A stretch of DNA of 64,000 nt from an uncultured Saprospiraceae bacterium (GCA_937980645.1 CALJPQ010000003.1:248001-312000), one strand, 5' to 3'; shown: positions 1 to 8,973, counted from the first letter of the stretch. A program made the numbers and translations. Notes: generated by a model from the sequence alone, not told the origin.

Positions 1-1
1 G

Positions 2-562
2 TCGTTCTCCTTTAACGGTTATGCTGGCCGCCGCTTGGCACCGGCCTTCGTCAATGACGTGCGCAACGAAACCGATGACCGCGACCTGGGCTTGAATGCC
101 TCCCTCAGCCTGACGCTTGGCTCGAAACTCTTCTTCAGTACCAACGGCGGCGCAGGCCTCAATAACATCTCCTATTCCATTCAAAGCGACCTTAACCAGC
201 GCATCCGCAGCTATTCAGCAGGCGTCTCTCTCAAGTGGGAATTTATTTCCAAAACCTTCTTGGAGAGCAACTTCAACTATCGCTTCTTCAGCAATCCAAC
301 CTTCGACTTCCGCCAGGAGGTGCCCATCATCAATGCCTCTGTGCGCCGACTGCTGGGGGCCAAAAATCGCATCGAAATGCGCCTGGCGGCCTTCGACCTG
401 CTCAACCGTCGCATCACCATCAACCAGCGTGGCGCGGAAAACTTCATCACAACCAGCATCACACCCACACTGGCCCGTTACTTTATGCTTAGCATCAGTT
501 ACAACTTCCGCGGCCACGCCGACAAGGTAAAAGGCAGCAGTGGAGGTATCATCATCTATTAA
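2..562 (+). CDS. Outer-membrane beta-barrel protein, C-terminal fragment (partial)
   Basis: The reading frame is open from the first bases of the window, so the 5' end lies outside it. The visible ~186 residues alternate polar and hydrophobic positions as in transmembrane beta strands and end in an aromatic residue (Tyr), the usual last residue of an outer-membrane barrel. A stretch reading FDLLNRRITINQ, followed by a final strand pair, is typical of the Bacteroidota 'outer membrane beta-barrel' (OMP_b-brl_3) relatives of TonB-dependent receptors. The next gene encodes a GLPGLI protein, the usual neighbour of this barrel family, which supports the call. No plug or N-terminal domain is visible, so the substrate cannot be inferred. 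Confidence 0.75.
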   Translation, partial: SFSFNGYAGRRLAPAFVNDVRNETDDRDLGLNASLSLTLGSKLFFSTNGGAGLNNISYSIQSDLNQRIRSYSAGVSLKWEFISKTFLESNFNYRFFSNPTFDFRQEVPIINASVRRLLGAKNRIEMRLAAFDLLNRRITINQRGAENFITTSITPTLARYFMLSISYNFRGHADKVKGSSGGIIIY

Positions 563-586
563 ACCGCACATCCAGCCAACCGGAGT

Positions 587-1411
587 ATGGACATAAAAAT
601 CCCCTCTACTCGCCAAACTTGTTTGGCCTCCAATGCCCGTCAGACTCGTCTGGTCAGTCTTCTGCTTTCCCTATCCCTGACCCTCTGGCTCGCCCTGCTC
701 AATACCGCCGCTGCCCAGGTGGCGGAGGGTGAAATCCGCTATTTAGTCAAACACGACTGGGTTAAGAAGATGGCTGCCCTGGAGTACGTGTCGGCCCGTG
801 AGCGCGAGCAGACCGCCTACATGTGGGGCAACCGTTCCGAATGGAAGGAATACATGCGCCTTTATTTTTCGCCTCAACGCAGCCGTTACGAGCAATCCGA
901 CGAAGTGGCCGAAGCGGAAATGATTGGCTATGCCTGGCGCAAAGAGCCGCTGCTGTTCTACCGCGATTTTGAGCAAGGGCGCCAGTTTGATATTGTAAAG
1001 GCTGAAGGGCGCACCTACCTCATCGAGGACACCCTGCAGTGCCCGCAGTGGAAGATCCTCAACGACCTCAGGGAGGTGGCCGGCTATGTATGTATGAATG
1101 CCAGGTGGGACGACCCCCTCAAAGGCCATCGCATCGAGGTGTGGTTTGCCCTGGATTTGCCCATACCCGCCGGCCCGGAAGACTTGTGCGGCCTGCCCGG
1201 CCTCATTCTGGAGGCCAACTACAACAACGGGGCCATGGTCATTACCGCAGACCGCATTGACCTGCGCGCTCTGAAGACAGAATTAGACTGGCCCAAACCT
1301 AAAATCAAGGGCAAAAAGGTGTCCCTCGAACAATACCGCGAGGTACTGCGTAAATACATTGCCGAACAGAAAAAAGCCGAACGCCCGTGGTTTTGGGGCG
1401 TGCGCTATTAA
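587..1411 (+). CDS. GLPGLI family secreted protein
   Basis: 274 residues. The diagnostic motif CGLPGLILEA lies near residue 205 and defines the GLPGLI family (TIGR01200/Porph_ging), whose biochemical role is unknown. A hydrophobic segment ending in NTAAAQ (about residues 23-44) looks like a signal peptide, so the product is probably exported to the periplasm or outer membrane. It begins 24 bp after the barrel gene, and the two are probably cotranscribed. The n-region before the hydrophobic core is unusually long, and bases 612-652, which encode part of it, hold two small inverted repeats, so the ATG at 587 may have gained this prefix from a repeat insertion. An in-frame TTG at 623 is an alternative start. 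Confidence 0.85.
   Translation: MDIKIPSTRQTCLASNARQTRLVSLLLSLSLTLWLALLNTAAAQVAEGEIRYLVKHDWVKKMAALEYVSAREREQTAYMWGNRSEWKEYMRLYFSPQRSRYEQSDEVAEAEMIGYAWRKEPLLFYRDFEQGRQFDIVKAEGRTYLIEDTLQCPQWKILNDLREVAGYVCMNARWDDPLKGHRIEVWFALDLPIPAGPEDLCGLPGLILEANYNNGAMVITADRIDLRALKTELDWPKPKIKGKKVSLEQYREVLRKYIAEQKKAERPWFWGVRY
612..652 (+). repeat. Two short inverted repeats inside the GLPGLI signal-peptide region
   Basis: Bases 612-627 are GCCAAAC-TT-GTTTGGC (7-bp arms, 2-nt loop) and 641-652 are CAGAC-TC-GTCTG, a diverged version of the same pattern. The core CCAAACTTGTTTGG at 613-626 recurs exactly, on the minus strand, at 47620-47633 and 47645-47658. This suggests a dispersed palindromic repeat family, here inside coding sequence. 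Confidence 0.6.
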
Positions 1412-1790
1412 GCGCAGCACCTTCTAAATAGAAGAGATGTTGCGCTCAATAGCGTCCATTACGAAGGTTAAGTAGATGCCTTGAACTGCCCTTAAACTCA
1501 TTTGGGTTTCCGCCCTCAGGTTTAACGGAAAAACGAGCGGAGCTTTTTAGTGGCTTTCAGTCCATAGAGGTGTACACAGGCATTTTCATCCCTCAGGCTT
1601 TTGACCTCGAAATTTTGTTAGAGAGTGTAAAAGGAAAAGGCGTAGGTACCTGGCTGCCTCCGACCAGCCTGCATGCTCTTTGGGTTAAACTTTACTTAAA
1701 ATGCCGTTTTCCTAGTGACGGCGCTGGGTTTTGTCAGTTTAGGGTGCATTACATTAGCTGACTGTTTCAACATCCACCCGGCATTTACCC
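1412..1790. other. 379-bp intergenic region with no recognised gene
   Basis: Between the GLPGLI gene and the thioredoxin gene. I see no tRNA-like fold, no convincing terminator and no clean TAnnTTTG element. A 63-codon open frame at 1570-1761 lacks a signal peptide or any family resemblance and is probably chance. The promoter of the thioredoxin/aroC pair presumably lies here. Confidence 0.5.
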
Positions 1791-2585
1791 ATGCGCAGAC
1801 TGCTTTTGTGTGGCCTTTTGGCCTTTGTGGCAAGCGCTTTAGCCGCCCAGATATCGCCGCGCAGCGGCACTTCGACGCTGGCGCCCCGCTCCTCTACTTC
1901 CCCGTCGCGGGGCGAGGCGCCTGCTTCGGGGCGGACAACGGAAACAGGTACGCCGCCCCCGCCACCTTACTATGCACCGCCTTCGCCGCCCTATCGGCCT
2001 GAGCGAACCGGCATGGAGCCATCTATGCGGATCGCTCCCAGCCCACGGCAGAACCATGACCTGGAGCCGAGAAGCGGAGAGAACCCTGCCCCGTATCGCC
2101 CTAGACGCGCCTCGGAGCAGCCCACAGGAGTCATTCAGTGGCTGACCTTAGAGGAAGCCCTCGAGCGCTCGAAGACGGAAAAGCGCAAAATTTTTATTGA
2201 CTTTTACACCGACTGGTGCGGTTGGTGCAAGCGCATGGATGCTAATACGTTTTCCGACTCATCGGTGGCTCACTACCTCAATGAGAAGTACTACCCGGTC
2301 AAGTTCAACGCCGAGACATCGGAGGAAATCGTTTTTCAAAATAAGACCTATGGTTTGCGTCGTGAAGGCGCTCGCGGCTACCATGAGCTGGCCATCGAGT
2401 TGCTCAATGGGCGGTTGGGCTTTCCCACACTGGTGTTTTTGGATGAAAATCTAAATGTCATTCAACCCATTCCGGGCTATCGCGAACCGGAGCAGTTGTT
2501 CAAAATTCTAAACTACTTCGGCACAGACAGCCACAAGACAACGCCCTGGGAGACCTACGAACAGAAATTTAACCGGCAACGCTGA
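1791..2585 (+). CDS. Secreted thioredoxin-fold protein with proline-rich linker
   Basis: 264 residues. A signal peptide (about 1-19, ending ALAAQ) is followed by a low-complexity Pro/Ser/Arg-rich stretch (~20-105) and then a thioredoxin-like domain (~110-250). The redox motif is DWCGWCK, with cysteines at 143 and 146, and the fold includes a GFPTLVF cis-proline segment. The arrangement matches the thioredoxin_7/DUF255-like periplasmic family. Likely role: thiol-disulfide exchange in the envelope; the client is unknown. The stop is only 3 bp before the chorismate synthase start, so the two are probably one transcript, although no functional link is evident. Confidence 0.8.
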   Translation: MRRLLLCGLLAFVASALAAQISPRSGTSTLAPRSSTSPSRGEAPASGRTTETGTPPPPPYYAPPSPPYRPERTGMEPSMRIAPSPRQNHDLEPRSGENPAPYRPRRASEQPTGVIQWLTLEEALERSKTEKRKIFIDFYTDWCGWCKRMDANTFSDSSVAHYLNEKYYPVKFNAETSEEIVFQNKTYGLRREGARGYHELAIELLNGRLGFPTLVFLDENLNVIQPIPGYREPEQLFKILNYFGTDSHKTTPWETYEQKFNRQR

Positions 2586-2588
2586 CCT

Positions 2589-3662
2589 GTGGCGGGCAAT
2601 ACGTTTGGCGTTCAGTTTCGCGTAACCACGTTTGGCGAGTCGCACGGCCCGGCTGTGGGTTGTGTCATTGACGGCTGCCCGGCAGGTTTGGTATTTGATG
2701 AAGAATTCCTGCAGCAGGAGATGGCGCGTCGCCGACCGGGTCAGAGTGCCTTAGTAACGCAGCGCCGTGAGGCCGACTGGGTGCAAGTCCTCAGCGGCGT
2801 CTTTGAGGGCCACACTACGGGTGCACCTATTGCTTTGCTCATTCCCAACGAAGATCAGCGCCCGCGCGATTACGAACACTTGACCGACGTCTTTCGCCCC
2901 AGCCACGCCGACTATACTTATTGGGCCAAATACGGCGACTTCCGCGACTACCGCGGAGGAGGGCGCAGTAGTGCCCGCGAAACGGCTGCCCGCGTCGCTG
3001 CTGGTGCTGTGGCCAAAATGCTGTTGCGCCAGCACAGCATCGAAGTGCGGGCATACGTCAGCCAGGTGGGCCACATAACGCTGCAGACGCCCTATACCGA
3101 GCTGGATCTGAGCCTGACGGAAGCAAACGATGTACGCTGCCCTGAACCTGCTGTGGCTGAACAGATGGCCCAACTCATCCGCCAGGTGCGCAAGGCTGGC
3201 GATACAGTGGGTGGTGTCATTACGGGCATTGTGTGCGGCTGCCCGCCAGGTTTGGGCGAACCTGTTTTTGATAAATTACATGCTGACCTGGCCAAGGCCA
3301 TGCTCAGCATCAACGCCGCCAAAGGCTTTGAATACGGCTCGGGCTTCGCCGGAGCAGCCATGTTGGGCAGCCAGCACAACGACCTTTTCACGACCCAAAG
3401 CGGTTCGATACGCACCCTGACCAACTATTCTGGCGGAATTCAGGGCGGTATTTCCAACGGCATGGACATTTATTTTCGCGTTGCTTTCAAGCCAGTGGCC
3501 ACGCTGTTGCGCGACCAGCCGTCGGTCAACACGGCTGGCGAACCGGTGATCGTCAAGGGCAAAGGTCGTCATGACCCCTGTGTGGTGCCGCGCGCCGTGC
3601 CCATTGTAGAGGCCATGGCAGCAATCGTCGTAGCCGATCACTGGCTGCGGGCAGCCCGATAA
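2589..3662 (+). CDS. aroC: Chorismate synthase
   Basis: 357 residues, full length. Catalyses the anti-1,4-elimination of phosphate from 5-enolpyruvylshikimate-3-phosphate to give chorismate, the last shikimate-pathway step, using reduced FMN in the cytoplasm. The family opening MAGNTFG...TTFGESHG is present, as are the RPSHADYTY and [19 protein letters not shown] signatures. The start is GTG at 2589, chosen because it gives the canonical N-terminus and sits 3 bp after the preceding stop, with no better ATG. No other aro gene is in the window. Confidence 0.97.
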   Translation: MAGNTFGVQFRVTTFGESHGPAVGCVIDGCPAGLVFDEEFLQQEMARRRPGQSALVTQRREADWVQVLSGVFEGHTTGAPIALLIPNEDQRPRDYEHLTDVFRPSHADYTYWAKYGDFRDYRGGGRSSARETAARVAAGAVAKMLLRQHSIEVRAYVSQVGHITLQTPYTELDLSLTEANDVRCPEPAVAEQMAQLIRQVRKAGDTVGGVITGIVCGCPPGLGEPVFDKLHADLAKAMLSINAAKGFEYGSGFAGAAMLGSQHNDLFTTQSGSIRTLTNYSGGIQGGISNGMDIYFRVAFKPVATLLRDQPSVNTAGEPVIVKGKGRHDPCVVPRAVPIVEAMAAIVVADHWLRAAR

Positions 3663-3707
3663 CGGCCTTTGACGGTAAACAGGAAGACTTGAGACGACAC
3701 CTCCCAA

Positions 3708-3790
3708 GAGGCGAGGTATCGCCTCAGGAAAGTCGTACGGGAATAAATTTCGGCGAAAAATTTTCACCCCGTTACCGCTCGCTAACTTTG
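3708..3790 (+). promoter_or_regulatory. Hairpin and putative promoter upstream of the Ppx-like gene
   Basis: GAGGCGA-GGTA-TCGCCTC (3708-3725) is a 7-bp perfect stem after aroC without a T-run. Further on, TAACTTTG (3783-3790) matches the Bacteroidota -7 consensus TAnnTTTG, with TTTTC at 3761-3765 as a weak -33 match (17-bp spacer). Transcription from here would give a leader of about 45-50 nt to the ATG at 3843. Confidence 0.5.
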
Positions 3791-3842
3791 CCTCTAAATT
3801 CGCCAACCGAACCGTTCATCCACTCATACCCACCACACACAC

Positions 3843-4847
3843 ATGGCTCGACTGACCGCTTTTTCTCGATTGCTCATCACGCTGCTCATTGTCGGCGGCG
3901 TCTATTTGGGCGTTCGCACCTTCCTGCCCCAGATCAAGGAAAGGATGGGCAGCGAAACTACTACACCTACCGCAACCCACACCGAAACCACTCGACCCGA
4001 GGCCACAGCGCCCAAATCGGAACCTTGGGGCAAAAGCAGCACCCCGGCGGCCTTCAACTACACTCCGCCCGCGCCCATCAACGGCACGCTCCGAGGCGTT
4101 GTGGAGTTGGGCGCCACAGGCTTCAATTCCTTCATTATCCGCGTAGATGGTCGCAAAAACTGGAAATTAGAAAAAGCGGACTACGGCGCCAGCTTAGTTT
4201 ACGAGGGCCTGGCCAGCGATGACGACATCCGCAAAGGCCTCAAAAACTATATTGCCGACATGCTGGCCTATGGCGTGGGGCCCAAGAACATTCACTTCGT
4301 CATCAGCTCGGGTGCTCGAAAAGTACCCGTTACCGAAAAAATCTCGCGCGAGCTGAAAGCACTGGGCTATGTGGTCAACGAAGTTACGCCCGAACGTGAG
4401 GCCCATCTGGCCCTGCGCTCTTGCCTGCCCAGAGACTACACTAACCGCGCTTTCGTAGTGGATATCGGCTCAGGCAACACCAAACTGTCGTGGATGGAAG
4501 GCAGCCGCATTGTAGGCATCGAATTGCCTGGTGCCAAGTACCGCCAGAACAACCTTAGCGACGACGCCGTCTATCGCGAAGTGCGCGAAAAGGCCGCTCG
4601 CGTGCCCTCACACCTGCGCAACACCTGCTTCATCATCGGCGGCGTGCCTTTTGAACTGGCAAAACAAACGCGCAACGGCAAAGAGCGTTACACCGTCCTG
4701 AAAGCCCCGGGCGAATACACCGCTCAGGGCGACAAGCAGGCCGGAGGCCTCAACATTTACAAAGCCATTGCTGATGCTACCGGCTGCCGTCAGTTCGTGT
4801 TCGACTGGGACGCCAATTTCACTATCGGCTTCTTATTGGAGTTGTAA
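3843..4847 (+). CDS. Membrane-anchored Ppx/GppA-like (ASKHA-fold) protein
   Basis: 334 residues. One N-terminal membrane segment (~8-27), a Thr/Pro/Glu-rich linker (~35-85), then a globular domain. Two segments resemble the two lobes of exopolyphosphatase/GppA: VVELGATGFNSFIIRV near residue 92 (compare the DIGSNSFHLVI strand) and FVVDIGSGNTKLSW near 205 (compare DIGGGST), with an intervening SSGARKV...VTPEREAHLAL stretch resembling the family's TSAxR and GxEEA motifs. By sequence the domain follows an N-in anchor and would face the periplasm, where ATP and most polyphosphate are absent. The usual C-terminal HD domain is missing. Function is not known; a degenerate sensor or binding protein is as likely as a phosphatase. 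Confidence 0.6.
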   Translation: MARLTAFSRLLITLLIVGGVYLGVRTFLPQIKERMGSETTTPTATHTETTRPEATAPKSEPWGKSSTPAAFNYTPPAPINGTLRGVVELGATGFNSFIIRVDGRKNWKLEKADYGASLVYEGLASDDDIRKGLKNYIADMLAYGVGPKNIHFVISSGARKVPVTEKISRELKALGYVVNEVTPEREAHLALRSCLPRDYTNRAFVVDIGSGNTKLSWMEGSRIVGIELPGAKYRQNNLSDDAVYREVREKAARVPSHLRNTCFIIGGVPFELAKQTRNGKERYTVLKAPGEYTAQGDKQAGGLNIYKAIADATGCRQFVFDWDANFTIGFLLEL

Positions 4848-4876
4848 TAACTGCCGGATTGCAAGTTTTTTTGCCC

Positions 4877-4911
4877 TCACCGGATGCCTCTACGTGTGGC
4901 GCATCCGGTGA
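4877..4911. repeat. Strong inverted repeat in the leader of the BtuF-like gene
   Basis: TCACCGGATGC (4877-4887) pairs perfectly with GCATCCGGTGA (4901-4911): an 11-bp stem with a 13-nt loop, ending 36 bp before the ATG at 4948. No T-run follows on the plus strand (a T-run precedes it), so it is not a standard intrinsic terminator for the upstream gene. It may be a leader hairpin or operator. Confidence 0.5.
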
Positions 4912-4947
4912 AGGTGTACTCCGTGCCGAGCAAGTTGCCTCTTCTAT

Positions 4948-5730
4948 ATGCCGTTACTTCCTACACCGGTCTCTGCCCCCGAGCGTCCGCCTGAGCGCAT
5001 CGTGTCGCTGGTACCCTCCCAGACGGAACTGCTGTGGTCGCTGGGGCTGGAGCGAGCGGTTGTCGGCATTACCAAATTCTGTGTTCGTCCGCAGGCGTGG
5101 TTTCGGCAAAAGACGCGCGTAGGCGGCACCAAGACCATCCATTTGGAGCGTATTCACGCACTGCAGCCCGGCCTCATCCTGGCCAATCGCGAAGAGAACG
5201 TGCGCGAGCAGGTGGAAGCATTGGCCGAGCGTTATCCCGTGTGGGTCAGCGACGTGAGCAACCTGTCGGACGCGCTGGCCATGATAGAACAGATAGGCAT
5301 CCTGACGCATCGGGCAGCGGAAGCACGGGCGCTCGCAAAGCGCATAAAGGCTGCTTTTGTTGCATTCGGCCCTGAGCCACACTGGCGACCGCGTCGAGTG
5401 GCGTATTTCATCTGGCGCAAACCCTGGATGGTGGCCGGCGGCGACACCTTCATCCACGCCATGCTGACGGCAGCGGGCTTTGAAAACGTTTTTACCGAAG
5501 CCCGCCGATACCCGGAGGTGCTCCTTGCCGACCTCTCGCGGTACACCCCGGAAGTGCTCCTGCTGTCGTCGGAGCCGTATCCGTTCTCCGAAAAGCACCT
5601 GGCAGAATTTCAAGAAGCCTGTCCCCAGGCCCAAATTTTGCTGGCCGATGGAGAAATGTTCTCCTGGTATGGCAGTCGGTTGCTGGAGGCGCCGGAATAT
5701 TTCCAGCAGTTGCGGGCGTCTATCGAATGA
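4948..5730 (+). CDS. BtuF-like helical-backbone metal/corrinoid-binding protein
   Basis: 260 residues. ERIVSLVPSQTELLWSLGL near the N-terminus, GG(T)K near residue 54 and the ILAN...V...L pattern are those of class III periplasmic binding proteins (BtuF/FhuD type, helical backbone). In BtuF this fold delivers vitamin B12 to BtuCD. No signal peptide precedes the domain, so the protein may be cytoplasmic, or the annotated ATG may not be the exported form. No permease or ATPase gene is adjacent. The window's metH needs cobalamin, but a link is only inferred. The last 11 bp overlap the convergent SPOR gene. Confidence 0.75.
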   Translation: MPLLPTPVSAPERPPERIVSLVPSQTELLWSLGLERAVVGITKFCVRPQAWFRQKTRVGGTKTIHLERIHALQPGLILANREENVREQVEALAERYPVWVSDVSNLSDALAMIEQIGILTHRAAEARALAKRIKAAFVAFGPEPHWRPRRVAYFIWRKPWMVAGGDTFIHAMLTAAGFENVFTEARRYPEVLLADLSRYTPEVLLLSSEPYPFSEKHLAEFQEACPQAQILLADGEMFSWYGSRLLEAPEYFQQLRASIE

Positions 5731-6121
5731 AATCCCTTGGGTGGATATTGGGGTCTCGTGTGGGATAGGCGTCGGGGTATGAATGTCGGATTTGCATAAG
5801 GAAAGCCATGGCTTCCTGACGGGTGCGGAAGGCGCCGACGCGAAGTTTGTAGTAGGGGCGCTCATGCGCCCAATCGGCAGGCACGCCGGGGTATAAGGCA
5901 AGGAACTGCGTGCGCGTGCTTTCGATGCGTTGACGGTCGGTCGAGGAGGCAATTTGCACGCGCCAGCCTTCTATACGCGGATTGGAGCGGTTCTGGGCCG
6001 TCCACGTGCGCATGAGTTGTTCGATGGCTGGGTCAGCGTTGATTTCAACCCGTTGAGCAAAGCCCGCCGAAGCGGCGTGGAGCAGGAGAACGAATAGGCT
6101 ATAGCGCAGTAAGAAACACAT
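5720..6121 (-). CDS. SPOR-domain secreted protein
   Basis: 133 residues from the ATG at 6121, chosen because it directly precedes a signal peptide (~1-22, ending AGFAQ); the longer frame upstream adds a prefix with no signal character. The C-terminal ~75 residues (WRVQIASSTDRQRIE...YYKLRVGAFRTRQEAMAFL) match the SPOR fold, which binds peptidoglycan stripped of stem peptides, often at division sites. The short region between signal and SPOR has no recognisable domain. The gene converges on the BtuF-like gene and overlaps its end by 11 bp. Confidence 0.8.
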   Translation of the reverse strand: MCFLLRYSLFVLLLHAASAGFAQRVEINADPAIEQLMRTWTAQNRSNPRIEGWRVQIASSTDRQRIESTRTQFLALYPGVPADWAHERPYYKLRVGAFRTRQEAMAFLMQIRHSYPDAYPTRDPNIHPRDFIR

Positions 6122-6374
6122 GTTGATCGCGTTGGTAATGGTTGAGGTGTAGAGTAGCTGCCAAACTTGAATTTTAAACGCAAATAAATGAAACACTCGC
6201 CAGGTTTTGGTGAAGATTGCGCCGCTATGTGAGCACCAATGGGCATTCCTCTACGTCAAAGATGCCAGGCACAGTGCTCCTCCATCCTCCACTCAATGGT
6301 GGCAGATGGATGAAACCAATCGCATCGGCTTGTGATCGGTATATTCATCGTCGCGCTCTATCTTTCGCCCCACT

Positions 6375-8783
6375 ATGCTGCTCCACCGCCTGCGTCTGCA
6401 AAACTACAAGCAATACGCTGAGCTCGAACTGGAACTCCGCGAGGGCTTAGTCGGCATTATAGGCCGCAATGGCGCAGGCAAATCCACGTTGTTCGATGCC
6501 ATTTTATACTGCCTGTATGGCGGTCGGGAGGAAGCGGGCAAATCATTGGTGCGTTCATCGTTTGCCGACCCGAAAGCTACTGTGCTGCTAGAGCTGGAGT
6601 TTTTTGTGGGTGAAAATCTCTACCGTGCTCGGCGCGAGTTTCGAGGTAAAGCCTTGACGCCTTATGCTGAGTTGTACAAAAACGACCAGCTGGTGGCCAA
6701 AACGGCCAAAGCCGTCAGCGATGAAGTGGCCAGAATTCTGCACATGGAACGCGACGCCTTCAAGCGCTCAGTCTTTTCGGGCCAGAAGGAACTGGACGAC
6801 CTGACCAAAGCTACTCGCGAAGAGCGACGAAAGCTGGTGCGCCGTATGCTAGGGCTGGAACGGTTGGATAACATTCAGACGACCATCAACGCCGACGCGC
6901 GCGACACGCGAAATCGCATCCTTGGCCAGATGCAGGCACTGCTCACGGATGCCGAAAAGGCGCAGATAGCGGCTGATATTGCTGAAAGTGAAAACCAGTT
7001 GGCCCTCTTACAGCAGACATGGATGCGGGAGAGAGCGCAATTTCAGGAATTGAATGAACAATACCAGCAAACTAAGGCGCGCTTTGAAGAGGCCGAACGG
7101 CGCCTGAAGCGCTACAACGAACTGGCACAGCAATTGGAGCAGGCACGCGAGCGTATTCAGCAACTGACCCAGCGCCAGCAGGAATTGACCCAGAAAATCG
7201 CTCTCCTGAACGCCCAACGTCAGCAAATAGAGGCCCAGCGCCAGCAGTTTGAAACCTACTTAACTGACAAAAAGCGCTTAGATGATCTGGAAGCCGACCG
7301 CAATAAGTATCTCAATCAGAAGGTACGTACAGAGCGTTTGGCCGCTGCACGTCAAGATCTAGAAGACGCCCGCCATCAGGTAGCGTTACGGAGTGAAAAA
7401 ATCGAAAGACTCCCCAGCGTCAGCAAAGACCTCGAAGGACAAACACGGCATTTAGCCCAGATAAAGACCGCCATCGAGGGGGCGCTAGAAAAGCACAGCC
7501 AGATTAAAGGCGAAATAGGAGCACTGCAGGAACGCATCCAGGAGCGCAAGCAAAAACTGGCTCAGATCCGCTCTCTGGGCCGCTTAGCCAAATGCCCTAC
7601 TTGTTTGCAGCCCTTGCTACTAGGATACGACCGAGTCCTTCGGGAACTCGAAGAGGAAATCGCCCACATCCAGACGGAGCAAATTCAGGCACTTGAAAAA
7701 GAACTCCAGAAAAATATAGAGCACGGTAGAGCGCTTCGCCTGGAACAACAGAGCGCCGAAAAAGCGTTGGATCTACTAAAGGAGGACCTAATGCGCCTTA
7801 ACGAGGATGTGCGCCAGAAGGGTCTCTGGGAACGCAAATGCAAAGATCTAGAAGAACACATCGCCGCCGAGGAGGCCATTCTGCGGGCTATTGGCGAGGT
7901 AAATTTCAACGAAGCCCAATACGAGGCACTAAAAGCGCGCGTCAAAGCCGAAGAAGCGCGCTATTTGGAGTTCAGCAAAGCCGAAAATTATGTCCAGCAA
8001 GAACTCCCCCGCACGCTGCGCGAGCAAAAGAGCATACAAGAGAATCTGGTCCAGTCCCAACAACAACTGCAAGCGCTAATGACCGAACAGCAGGCCATTG
8101 GCCATGACCCTGCTGAATACGACGCCGCCCGCGACGCGCTGACGGCATTTGCCGACCAGTTGCGCGCCCAGAGCGAGCGGCTGCAGGCGGCCGAAAAAGC
8201 CTGGCTGGAACAACAAAACCACCTCCAGAACCTGCGCGAGCGCTTAGAGCGCGATGCCCGCCTGCAGGATCAAATCCGCGACCAGCGCGCTGAAATTCAA
8301 CTGCTGGAACAACTCTCTTCCCTGGTTGGGCAGTTCAAGGGCGAAATTCTGGCGCGGGTAGGGCCAGGCATCTCGCGCGAGGCCAGCGAACTGTTTAACC
8401 GCATTACGCGCGGGCGCTACGAAAACATCCGCGTCAACGACGATTTTGACTTCTCCATCTCCGACGGTGGCATCTATTATCCCATTGAACGCTTTTCTGG
8501 TGGCGAGGTGGACCTGGCCAACCTTTGCCTGCGCATCGCCATTACTAAGGCCATCTTTGACTTCAGCGGCGCCACACAAATGGCCGGCTTTCTGGCCTTC
8601 GACGAGGTACTCGGTAGCCAGGACGAAGAGCGCCGTGTCGAAATCATGCTAGCGTTCAATTATTTAAAAGAACAATTCCGCCAGATATACATCGTCTCTC
8701 ACATCGAAAGCCTCAAGGACTTTTTCCCTAACCTCCTGGAGGTCAGTGTAGGGCCGGGCGGCAGCCGGGCGGTCTGGAAGTGA
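6375..8783 (+). CDS. Rad50/SbcC-like ATPase
   Basis: 802 residues. Walker A GRNGAGKST (30-38) follows the opening LRLQNYKQY; long coiled-coil arms flank a zinc hook CPTC (Cys 407 and 410, mid-protein); the ABC signature FSGGE is near 707 and Walker B FLAFDE near 743, followed by a D-loop and VSHI. This is the head-coil-hook layout of Rad50, the ATPase of the Mre11-Rad50 complex that resects and trims DNA ends and hairpins. At 802 residues it is closer to archaeal Rad50 than to the >1000-residue SbcC of many bacteria. Its probable nuclease partner (12794-13930) lies 4 kb away on the other strand rather than adjacent, which is unusual. Confidence 0.93.
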   Translation: MLLHRLRLQNYKQYAELELELREGLVGIIGRNGAGKSTLFDAILYCLYGGREEAGKSLVRSSFADPKATVLLELEFFVGENLYRARREFRGKALTPYAELYKNDQLVAKTAKAVSDEVARILHMERDAFKRSVFSGQKELDDLTKATREERRKLVRRMLGLERLDNIQTTINADARDTRNRILGQMQALLTDAEKAQIAADIAESENQLALLQQTWMRERAQFQELNEQYQQTKARFEEAERRLKRYNELAQQLEQARERIQQLTQRQQELTQKIALLNAQRQQIEAQRQQFETYLTDKKRLDDLEADRNKYLNQKVRTERLAAARQDLEDARHQVALRSEKIERLPSVSKDLEGQTRHLAQIKTAIEGALEKHSQIKGEIGALQERIQERKQKLAQIRSLGRLAKCPTCLQPLLLGYDRVLRELEEEIAHIQTEQIQALEKELQKNIEHGRALRLEQQSAEKALDLLKEDLMRLNEDVRQKGLWERKCKDLEEHIAAEEAILRAIGEVNFNEAQYEALKARVKAEEARYLEFSKAENYVQQELPRTLREQKSIQENLVQSQQQLQALMTEQQAIGHDPAEYDAARDALTAFADQLRAQSERLQAAEKAWLEQQNHLQNLRERLERDARLQDQIRDQRAEIQLLEQLSSLVGQFKGEILARVGPGISREASELFNRITRGRYENIRVNDDFDFSISDGGIYYPIERFSGGEVDLANLCLRIAITKAIFDFSGATQMAGFLAFDEVLGSQDEERRVEIMLAFNYLKEQFRQIYIVSHIESLKDFFPNLLEVSVGPGGSRAVWK

Positions 8784-8861
8784 GGGAGGAATGAAAGGCC
8801 AAAGGGGAGAGGCCAGGCTGTTGTTTTGTTTTGAAAGGTTCTTTAAGGTGCTCGATGCTTA

Positions 8862-8889
8862 GGACAAGGGGGCTAATGTCCGCTTTTTT
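8862..8889 (+). terminator. Possible weak terminator after the Rad50-like gene
   Basis: GGACA (8862-8866) pairs with TGTCC (8877-8881), followed by GCTTTTTT. The stem is only 5 bp, so this is tentative. Confidence 0.3.
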
Positions 8890-8915
8890 CGATAAGAATG
8901 GCCTCATTCCCTGGA

Positions 8916-8959
8916 AGCGCTTTTGGCTGCTGATAGCCTTTGAATGGCAAAAAAGCGCT
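8916..8959. repeat. Inverted repeat just upstream of the acyltransferase start
   Basis: AGCGCTTTT (8916-8924) pairs with AAAAGCGCT (8951-8959), enclosing a smaller GGCT/AGCC hairpin. It covers a possible ATG at 8944 and ends 14 bp before the preferred ATG at 8974, so it could affect translation initiation. Confidence 0.4.
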
Positions 8960-8973
8960 ATCCTTGCCCCCCT

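Noticed and set aside
1570..1761. 63-codon open frame in the GLPGLI-thioredoxin gap
   Set aside because: No signal peptide, motif or promoter; probably chance.
4954..5952. 332-codon open frame on the minus strand
   Set aside because: Fully antisense to the BtuF-like gene, with low-complexity Pro/Arg/His composition and no motif.
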